From: CAYLPT01 sp964385645
GTDB taxonomy: Bacteria > Armatimonadota > Hebobacteria > Hebobacterales > Hebobacteraceae
Length of the DNA stretch: 8,853 nucleotides
Direction: 5' to 3'
Assembly (NCBI GenBank): GCA_964385645.1
Contig: CAYLPT010000206.1
Span: forward strand, 1-8,853
Each line of letters starts with the position of its first letter. Within the stretch, counting starts at the first letter, position 1. Shown one piece after another: positions 1 to 5,593 of this stretch. The notes under the pieces were generated by a model, which saw nothing but the letters and a program-made list of their open reading frames with translations, was not told where the DNA came from and ran no database searches. A program made the translations under genes and the position numbers.

Positions 1-2
1 GG

Positions 3-656
3 GCCGGCCCCGGGATGCGGGGCGGCATGGGGGGCGGCCCCGGCATGCGCGGCGGCGCGGGAGGGATGCGCGCGCCCGGCGCGGCCCAGCCCGGCGCCCC
101 GCCCGCCGCACAGCCCACGCGCCCAGGCGCGACTGAGGAGAGGCAGTTCAACCTCAGGAACCTGCGCGTGGTGCTTTTCACCGACGAGGGTCAGCTGGTG
201 GCCGACTCCGTCTCCGTTGGGGAGCTGCCGAGGGATGAGCGGGGCTGGGTGCCCGCCGTGGCCTCGCTGGCGCGCTTCCGCGGGGCGGCGGAGGGCAGCA
301 CAGTGCGGGCGGTGGGCATCTTCGCCGATGAGGCCGACAGCTTCTACCTGGGCCAGGTCAAGCTAGTGGTAGACCGCTCCCCGGTCACCGTCGAGCTGAA
401 CGCAACGCCCGCGGTGGCGCGCACCGGCCAGGTGATCGAGTTCACCGTCGGGCTACGCGGCGGGCCCATCGAGCCCCAGATCGCCTGGGACTTCGGTGAC
501 GGAGACGAGCCCCGCGAGCAGGCCTTCGGCCGCCGGGTCAGGTACGTCTACAGCGAGCCCGGCCACTACCGCGTCACCGCCACCGTGCGGGACCGGGGCG
601 GTGCGAGGCCGCCTATCGTGCGCTCCATGGGCGTGCGCGTCGAGGCTCCTCGGTGA
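3..656 (+). CDS. PKD-domain protein with Gly/Met/Arg-rich N-terminal segment (5' partial)
   Basis: The frame is open to the left edge and the first ATG (position 15) has no Shine-Dalgarno site, so the gene probably begins upstream; a start at 15 or 66 cannot be excluded. Numbering from the ATG at 15: residues 1-40 are low-complexity Gly/Met/Arg, then Ala/Pro-rich. Residues about 44-123 look like a beta-rich domain I do not recognise. Residues about 125-211 form a PKD-like Ig fold with the hallmark WDFGDG (158-163) followed by YVYSEPGHYRVTATV. PKD domains are usually extracellular and mediate protein or carbohydrate contacts. No signal peptide or membrane segment lies in the visible part, so location is unknown. 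Its TGA overlaps the GTG start of pyrK, implying co-translation with pyrimidine genes, an unexpected partner. The PKD call is firm; the function of the whole protein is unknown. Confidence 0.8.
   Translation, partial: AGPGMRGGMGGGPGMRGGAGGMRAPGAAQPGAPPAAQPTRPGATEERQFNLRNLRVVLFTDEGQLVADSVSVGELPRDERGWVPAVASLARFRGAAEGSTVRAVGIFADEADSFYLGQVKLVVDRSPVTVELNATPAVARTGQVIEFTVGLRGGPIEPQIAWDFGDGDEPREQAFGRRVRYVYSEPGHYRVTATVRDRGGARPPIVRSMGVRVEAPR
6..56 (+). repeat. Two 21-bp direct repeats at 30-bp spacing inside the Gly-rich coding segment
   Basis: Positions 6-26 and 36-56 match at 19 of 21 bases, and each encodes GPGMRGG in the frame of the PKD-domain gene. The array may continue to the left beyond the window. 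It looks like a coding tandem repeat that expands or contracts in whole codons, not a regulatory repeat. Confidence 0.6.
641..652 (+). promoter_or_regulatory. pyrK ribosome binding site inside a short perfect inverted repeat
   Basis: CGAGG-CT-CCTCG is a perfect inverted repeat directly before the GTG start at 653, and the GAGG Shine-Dalgarno element (642-645) forms its left arm. The stem would be small (4 bp with a 4-base loop). It lies inside the last codons of the PKD-domain gene, so ribosomes finishing that gene would open it. This fits translational coupling, but folding is inferred. Confidence 0.4.
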
Positions 657-1546
657 CACACGCGGCGGGCCCCGCCTCCGCCGGAGCGGCGCCCGCTCCG
701 CGGGCCCCCGCGGCCCGTCGTGTCCTCGCCGAGGTAGTGGAGAGCGCCAGGCTCCCGGGTGAGCACCACCGGCTCACGCTCCGGGCCGGCGAGGTGGCGC
801 ACACGGCCGCCCCCGGCCAGTTCCTCCACATCTGGTGCCACCCGCCGGAGGAGGTGCAGCAGCCTCCCTCCGCGGCGATCCTCAGGCGGCCCTACAGCAT
901 CTCCCGTCTCCGTCCGCCCGACGGCGTCGAGGTGCTCCTGCGCGTGCGCGGCATAGGGGGACGATTGCTCGCTCGCAAGGAGGTGGGCGAGCGCCTCGAT
1001 GTCATCGGCCCCTTGGGCCGCGGGTTCCAGATCCCCGAGCCGCCGGCCTCCGTCGCCATCATCGCAGGAGGCATCGGCGTCGCGCCGGTGCCCTTCCTGG
1101 TCGAGGCGCTCGTCGCCCGCGGCCTTCGCGTCATCCTGCTGGTCGGCGCGAGAGAGGACGGCGCCCTCCCCTTCACCGTGGCGCGGCGGCCGGGGCGCCG
1201 CGCTGCGCTGCCGGAGCTGGAGGCCCTGGGCGCGGAGGTCAGCTTCGTGAGCGAGGCCGCCGACGGTGTGCTCGTGAGCGACCTGCTCGCGGCCCGCCTG
1301 GGCGAGCTGGAGCGGGCCCGCGCCGTGCTCTATGCCGTCGGCCCGCGGGCGATGCTCAAGCGACTCGTGGCCGTGACGGAGGGCTGCCTGCCCCTTCAGG
1401 TCTCGCTTGAGGAACGCATGGCCTGTGGGGTGGGGGCGTGCCGCTCGTGCGTGGTGCCCGCCCGCGGGGGCGGCTACCGGACCGTGTGCCGAGAGGGGCC
1501 GGTCTTCTGGGCGGAGGAGATAGACTGGGAGCGCCTGGACCCATGA
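653..1546 (+). CDS. pyrK: Dihydroorotate dehydrogenase B, electron transfer subunit (PyrK)
   Basis: This iron-sulfur flavoprotein passes electrons from the FMN of PyrD through a 2Fe-2S cluster and FAD to NAD+, in the fourth step of pyrimidine synthesis, in the cytoplasm. The 297-residue protein shows the ferredoxin-reductase order. The FAD motif RRPYS is at 78-82, GPLGRGF at 119-125 and the nucleotide-binding GGIGVAP at 139-145. Near the C-terminus are four cysteines, C258, C263, C266 and C279 (spacing C-x4-C-x2-C-x12-C), as expected for the PyrK cluster. The first 20 or so residues are an Ala/Pro-rich extension not usual in the family. The GTG start overlaps the previous stop (GTGA) and has GAGG 7 bases upstream; an internal start further in remains possible. 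It overlaps pyrD by ATGA, matching the obligate PyrK-PyrD complex. Confidence 0.95.
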   Translation: MTHAAGPASAGAAPAPRAPAARRVLAEVVESARLPGEHHRLTLRAGEVAHTAAPGQFLHIWCHPPEEVQQPPSAAILRRPYSISRLRPPDGVEVLLRVRGIGGRLLARKEVGERLDVIGPLGRGFQIPEPPASVAIIAGGIGVAPVPFLVEALVARGLRVILLVGAREDGALPFTVARRPGRRAALPELEALGAEVSFVSEAADGVLVSDLLAARLGELERARAVLYAVGPRAMLKRLVAVTEGCLPLQVSLEERMACGVGACRSCVVPARGGGYRTVCREGPVFWAEEIDWERLDP

Positions 1547-2475
1547 GCGCGCCCGATCTGACCGTGCGCATCGGCGCGATGGTGATGAAGAACCCTGTGA
1601 TGGTCGCCTCCGGGGTCTTCGGCTACGGCGACGAGTTCGCGGGGCTCGCCGACTATGGCGAGCTGGGGGCGCTGGTGCTCAAGACCATCACCCGGGAGCC
1701 GCGCCCCGGCAACCCGCCCGCCTGCCGCACCGTCGAGACTCCGGCCGGGATGGTGAACGCCATCGGGCTGGAGAACGTGGGCCTCGAGGCCTTCGTGCGG
1801 GACAAGCTCCCGCTGGCTCTCCGCTGGGGCACGAACGTGATCGCCAGCATCGCCGGCGACACACCCCAGGAGTTCGCGCACTGCGCCGCCGCGCTCGACG
1901 CAACCGACGTCGCCGCGCTCGAGGTCAACATCTCCTGCCCGAACGTCAAGCAGGGGGGGATGGCCTTCGGCGTGGACCCCGGCGCCAGCGCGCGGGTCGT
2001 GGCCGCGGTGCGGGCGGCGACGCGCAAGCCCGTCATCGCCAAGCTCACGCCCAACGTCACCGACATCACCGCCATCGCGGCGGCCTGCGAGGAGGCCGGG
2101 GCGGAGGCGCTATCCCTGGTCAACACGTTCTCCGCGATGGTCATTGACGTGGAGACGCGCCGGCCGGTGCTCGCAGCCGACGCGGGCGGGCTCTCCGGGC
2201 CGGCCATCCGGCCTGCGGCGGTGCTGCGCACCTACCAGGTGGCGCGGGCGGTGCGCGTTCCGGTCATCGGTATGGGCGGCATCTGGAGTGCTGCCGACGC
2301 GCTGGAGTTCATCATCGCCGGCGCCTCCGCGGTGGCCGTCGGCGCCGCCCTCTACGCAGACCCCACCGCCGCGCACCGCGTGCTCGCGGGGGTGCGCGAC
2401 TACCTCGAGCGCCACGGGCTGGCGAGCCTGACCGACCTGGTCGGCGCCGTGTCGGGGCGCCGCGGTCCAGCCTAG
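1543..2475 (+). CDS. pyrD: Dihydroorotate dehydrogenase B, catalytic subunit (PyrD, class 1B)
   Basis: It oxidises dihydroorotate to orotate using FMN and passes electrons to PyrK, in the cytoplasm. The product is 310 residues, normal for class 1B enzymes (about 300-310). Visible motifs: NPVMVASGVFGYG (17-29), the strand LVLKTIT (45-50 region), the substrate-loop motif NAIGLENVG (72-80) and VNISCPNV (128-135). Cys132 there is the class 1 catalytic base; class 2 enzymes have Ser. VIAKLTPN and the phosphate-binding VIGMGGIWSAADALEFIIAGASAV follow in TIM-barrel order. I chose the ATG at 1543 because it overlaps the pyrK stop (ATGA), gives the family length and has GGGAG about 11 bases upstream. 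The frame is open further upstream, but that part lies inside pyrK and is not PyrD-like. The TAG stop is shared with the convergent kinase gene. Confidence 0.96.
   Translation: MSAPDLTVRIGAMVMKNPVMVASGVFGYGDEFAGLADYGELGALVLKTITREPRPGNPPACRTVETPAGMVNAIGLENVGLEAFVRDKLPLALRWGTNVIASIAGDTPQEFAHCAAALDATDVAALEVNISCPNVKQGGMAFGVDPGASARVVAAVRAATRKPVIAKLTPNVTDITAIAAACEEAGAEALSLVNTFSAMVIDVETRRPVLAADAGGLSGPAIRPAAVLRTYQVARAVRVPVIGMGGIWSAADALEFIIAGASAVAVGAALYADPTAAHRVLAGVRDYLERHGLASLTDLVGAVSGRRGPA
2442..2462 (+). other. GC-rich hairpin at the 3' end of pyrD
   Basis: CGGCGCC (2442-2448) and GGCGCCG (2456-2462) are perfect complements around a 7-base loop, 10 bases before the pyrD TAG. No T-tract follows on the plus strand, and none is visible for minus-strand transcription. 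It is therefore not a standard intrinsic terminator, though it could protect the 3' end or slow transcription where two genes converge with no spacer. Confidence 0.35.
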
Positions 2476-3554
2476 GCCGCCCGCCCTCTCTCGGTGGCGC
2501 TCAGCAGCCGCCGGGAGCGCACTGTGACCTCGGCCAGCGTGCCCCCCCGGTGCGGCCGGAGCGCGACCGAACCCTGGTACTGCATGGCGAGGATCTCACG
2601 CACCAAGGTCAGCCCGCTCCCCTGCCGCTCCGGAGGCGCGAACCCCGCCGCCACCGGGTTGCCCGAGTTCCACACCGAGATCGTCAGCCCCTCCCCCTCC
2701 TGCCGACACGACAGCTCAATCTCCTGCCGGCCCCCGCGGCCGGGCGCGCCGTGCTTCATGGCGTTGACGACCAACTCGTTCACCACGATCCCCAGGTGGG
2801 TGACCGCGGGGGCTCGACAGAGCAGCTCGCCCGCCCCACAGGTGGCGCGGATGACCACGTCCTCCCGCCCGAGCGCGGCGCGGCTGGCTTCCGCCACCCG
2901 CCTCAGCGCCCCGCACAGCGCCACCTCCTCGCCAGGGACCTGGTGCAGGTGGTCGTGGATCTGGGCCAGGGTGCGAATGCGCGCGATTGCCTCCTCGATG
3001 GCAGAGCGGGCGCGGGAGCGGGGCCGGAGCGCGGCCAGGCGCATCTCCAGGATCGCCGCCACCATCGCCAGGTCGTTCTTCACCCGGTGCCGGATCTCCG
3101 CCGACAGAGTCTCCGCCAGGGCCGCCCGCCCCCGCTCCGCCTCCAGCAGGCGCTCCCGCTGGCGTACGCCCTCGGTGACATCCGTGAGCGACAGCACCAG
3201 CCCCTCCACGCGCCCCTGGCCATCCTTGATAGGGGTGAGCGTCCAGTCCCAGTAGGTCACGCCGCGCTCGGGCTGGTCGGCGTACTCGAAGGGCTTCTCC
3301 CGGTACTCGACGGCCTCGCCCGTGTCGCGCACCCGCCTGAAGATGGCCTCGTTCTCGTCGTTCGGGAAGACGTCGAAGTGGTTGCGCCCGATCAGCTCCT
3401 CCCGGGGGTGCCCGCAGCCCCTCTCGTACAGCGAGTTGACCATCACGAACCGCAACTCGCGGTCAAGGTACGCGATGTGGGAGTTGGCCGCCTCCAGGAT
3501 CGCGTGAAGCAGGCGCGCCGTCGCCGCCTCCGGCTCCCCCAGTGGGTCCCTCAT
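2472..3554 (-). CDS. Soluble PAS-domain sensor histidine kinase (HisKA_2 type)
   Basis: A cytoplasmic signal-transducing kinase of 360 residues with no signal peptide or membrane segment. Residues about 14-130 are a PAS sensor domain (AYLDRELRFVMVNSLYE, then DVFPNDENE, then the closing strand VEGLVLSLTDVTE). A short helical linker leads to the dimerisation/phosphoacceptor box AEIRHRVKNDLAMV, with H156 the likely phosphorylated His; this resembles the HisKA_2 consensus HHRVKNNLQ. The ATP-binding domain follows, with N-box NELVVNAMKHG (about 259-269) and G-box GSGLTLV (about 312-318). No response regulator gene is visible, so it is an orphan here; family members often signal to stand-alone regulators. 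I chose the ATG at 3554 because GAGGA lies 5 bases upstream; the in-frame ATG at 3569 (365 residues) lacks one. It is divergent from the GH20 gene, so joint regulation is possible. The PAS ligand is unknown. Confidence 0.9.
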   Translation of the reverse strand: MRDPLGEPEAATARLLHAILEAANSHIAYLDRELRFVMVNSLYERGCGHPREELIGRNHFDVFPNDENEAIFRRVRDTGEAVEYREKPFEYADQPERGVTYWDWTLTPIKDGQGRVEGLVLSLTDVTEGVRQRERLLEAERGRAALAETLSAEIRHRVKNDLAMVAAILEMRLAALRPRSRARSAIEEAIARIRTLAQIHDHLHQVPGEEVALCGALRRVAEASRAALGREDVVIRATCGAGELLCRAPAVTHLGIVVNELVVNAMKHGAPGRGGRQEIELSCRQEGEGLTISVWNSGNPVAAGFAPPERQGSGLTLVREILAMQYQGSVALRPHRGGTLAEVTVRSRRLLSATERGRAA

Positions 3555-3692
3555 CTCCTTCCTCGACATCGTGAAGCTCGCTTTCGGCGGGGACTCGGGC
3601 CATCCTGCTGTCCGGCGGCCGCGGCGGGGCGCGATGAGAAGGAGCGCCGCCGAAGACATGGAACACACGCCGAGTCGCGAAAGGAGGACGAG
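3555..3692. promoter_or_regulatory. Divergent intergenic region between the kinase and GH20 genes
   Basis: This is the only non-coding gap longer than about 25 bp, so promoters for both divergent genes should lie here. I see no convincing -35/-10 pair on either strand and no clear operator palindrome apart from the GC-rich GCGGCCGC near 3616. Its coordinates shorten to 3570-3692 if the kinase starts at 3569. The promoter role is inferred from gene orientation only. Confidence 0.45.
3681..3687 (+). promoter_or_regulatory. Strong Shine-Dalgarno site for the GH20 gene
   Basis: AAGGAGG ends 5 bases before the ATG at 3693. This near-consensus site fixes the start, although the reading frame is open for more than 1,100 bases further upstream. 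Confidence 0.85.
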
Positions 3693-5585
3693 ATGGCAGT
3701 GACGCTCTACTGGGACAGCGCCGGGCTCGACGGCCGACTGGCGGTCGCCCTGCGGACCCTGGGCGAGGAGTACCCGCTTCGCGAGGCCAAGGGCGCGCCG
3801 CGCCTGGAGTTCGTCTCGGGGGCCGACGAGGGCTCGGTCCAGGTGAGCGCGGAGGCAGAGACCATCCGCATCTACTACGGCGCCCTGACCGACGCGCTCC
3901 GGGGCGTGGGCGCCGCGCTCGCCGGCCTGGCGGGGGAGGGGGCCGTGGTCTCCGAGCGCCGGCCCTTCACCACCCTCGGGATCATGCTCGACTGCTCCCG
4001 CAACGCGGTTATGACCATCGGCCACCTCGAGCGCTGGCTCAGGCGGCTGGCCCTCTTCGGGTTCAACATGGCGATGCTCTACACAGAGGATACCTACCGC
4101 ATTGACGGCGAGCCCTTCTTCGGGTTCCTGCGCGGGGCCTACTCGAAGGACGAGCTGCGTCGCCTCGACGAGTACGCCGCCCGCCTCGGCATCGAGATGA
4201 TCGGCTGCATCCAGACCCTTGGCCACCTCGAGCAGATCCTCAAGTGGGGCGCCTACCGCGAGGTGCGCGACACCGACCACGAGCTGCTCGCGGGCGAGCC
4301 CAAGACCTACCAGCTCATCGCCAAGATGGTCGCCACCTTCGCCGAGTGCTTCCGCAGCCGCCGGCTCCACATCGGCATGGACGAGACCCACACCGTGGGC
4401 CGCGGCGTTTACCTCGATCGGCACGGCCAGCGCCGCGGCTTCGATATCCTGAATGAGCACCTCGCCGAGGTGACGAAGATCTGCGCGCGGGCGGGCCTGC
4501 GGCCTATGATGTGGTCGGACATGTACTTCCGCTTCGGCAGCAAGACGGGGGACTACTATGACCTCGAGGCGGACATCCCCGAGGAGGTGAAGGCCGCCAT
4601 CCCCTCCGCCGCCGAGCTCGTGTACTGGGACTACTACCACGCGGACGAGGGCTTCTACCTGAAGATGATCGAGCGCCACCGCCAGCTCGGTCGGGAGCCC
4701 ATCATGGGCTCCGGCGTGTGGACCTGGCAGCGGCTGTGGCACGGCCGCACGGACACGGAGGCGAATGCCGGCGCCTGCGTGCGCGCCTGCCGGGAGGCCG
4801 GGCTCAAGGAGCTGTTCTTCACCATGTGGGGGGACGACGGCGGCTACTGCGAGTTCGACTCCTCCCTCGCGGGGCTCGCCTTCGTCGCCGCCCAGAGCTG
4901 GGGGGAAAGCGAGGAGGCGCTCAAGCGCCGCTACGAGGCCGTCTGCGCCATTGGCTACGACGAGACCAACCTCGGCGCGCGGATCGAGGACCCCACCCTC
5001 GGCGGCCGGGTCGAGCCCAAGGGCGAGATCCCGGCCTGCATGATCCTCTGGGACGACCCCCTCCTCGGCATCCACTGGATGGCCCAGCGGGCCCGCCAGC
5101 CCGGCTACTGGGAGGCGGCGCGCGAGCACCTGGAGGAGGTGTCGGCCGCGCTCGCGGCACACCGCCACATCACCGAGCCGGTGGACCTCGGATACGGGGC
5201 GGCGCTGGCGAAGCTGCTGGCGGCGAAGGTGGACTTCCGGCTCCGCCTGGACGCGGCCTACCGCCAGCGCGACCCGGTGAAACTCGAGGCCCTGGCGGCG
5301 GAGACGGCGGGGATGGTGGAGCTGGTCGAGGCGCTCGAGGAGAGCTTCCAGCGCCAGTGGCATCGGCGCAACAAGCCCTTCGGGATAGAGGTGATCCAGA
5401 TTCGGCTGGGCGGCCTGCGGCAGCGCTACCTGGAGGTCGGCCGCGCGCTGCGGCGCCTCGTGCGGGGGGATGCCGACGTGGTGCCCGAGCTGGAGGAGGG
5501 CTTCTCCATCCCCGACGAGGCCTGGGCGCACGCCTGGGTGTGGTGCGTCTACCGCAGGCTGGCCACGCCCTCCTCGATCCTGTAG
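3693..5585 (+). CDS. GH20 family beta-N-acetylhexosaminidase-like glycosidase (GcnA-like, cytosolic)
   Basis: Predicted exo-glycosidase removing terminal beta-linked GlcNAc/GalNAc-type sugars, 630 residues. Residues about 1-90 match the small alpha/beta domain that precedes the barrel in GH20 enzymes. The TIM barrel begins at PFTTLGIMLDCSRN (91-104) and continues with LYTEDTY (129-135), GHLEQILKW (177-185) and RRLHIGMDETHTVGRG (223-238), where D230-E231 is the expected catalytic Asp-Glu pair of the substrate-assisted mechanism. WSDMYFR (274-280), YWDYYH (311-316), GVWTW (341-345) and WGDDGGYCE (379-387) supply likely barrel and pocket residues. The last 200 or so residues are largely helical, like the C-terminal domain of GcnA-type enzymes. 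No signal peptide is present, so it should act inside the cell on imported oligosaccharides, though no transporter is visible. Substrate is not certain from sequence. Confidence 0.88.
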   Translation: MAVTLYWDSAGLDGRLAVALRTLGEEYPLREAKGAPRLEFVSGADEGSVQVSAEAETIRIYYGALTDALRGVGAALAGLAGEGAVVSERRPFTTLGIMLDCSRNAVMTIGHLERWLRRLALFGFNMAMLYTEDTYRIDGEPFFGFLRGAYSKDELRRLDEYAARLGIEMIGCIQTLGHLEQILKWGAYREVRDTDHELLAGEPKTYQLIAKMVATFAECFRSRRLHIGMDETHTVGRGVYLDRHGQRRGFDILNEHLAEVTKICARAGLRPMMWSDMYFRFGSKTGDYYDLEADIPEEVKAAIPSAAELVYWDYYHADEGFYLKMIERHRQLGREPIMGSGVWTWQRLWHGRTDTEANAGACVRACREAGLKELFFTMWGDDGGYCEFDSSLAGLAFVAAQSWGESEEALKRRYEAVCAIGYDETNLGARIEDPTLGGRVEPKGEIPACMILWDDPLLGIHWMAQRARQPGYWEAAREHLEEVSAALAAHRHITEPVDLGYGAALAKLLAAKVDFRLRLDAAYRQRDPVKLEALAAETAGMVELVEALEESFQRQWHRRNKPFGIEVIQIRLGGLRQRYLEVGRALRRLVRGDADVVPELEEGFSIPDEAWAHAWVWCVYRRLATPSSIL

Positions 5586-5593
5586 CAGGGGCG

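Noticed and set aside
1438..1542. Upstream extension of pyrD inside pyrK
   Set aside because: It would translate the pyrK iron-sulfur region in another frame. The ATGA overlap at 1543 gives the normal class 1B length and N-terminus.
3570..3659. Longer kinase start at 3659 giving 30 more residues
   Set aside because: No Shine-Dalgarno site precedes it and the added Ala/Leu/Arg sequence resembles no domain or signal peptide.
3634..3702. 22-codon reading frame whose stop overlaps the GH20 start, a possible leader peptide
   Set aside because: There is no good ribosome binding site before its ATG, the peptide has no regulatory signature, and such short frames are expected by chance.
3570..5531. 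Open minus-strand frame extending the kinase upstream through the whole GH20 gene (654 extra codons)
   Set aside because: It is codon-for-codon antisense to the GH20 gene, so a stop would need a TTA, CTA or TCA codon there, and these are rare at this GC content. The translation is low-complexity His/Leu/Ala/Val/Gly with no domain, and the kinase domains begin only after about position 3560.
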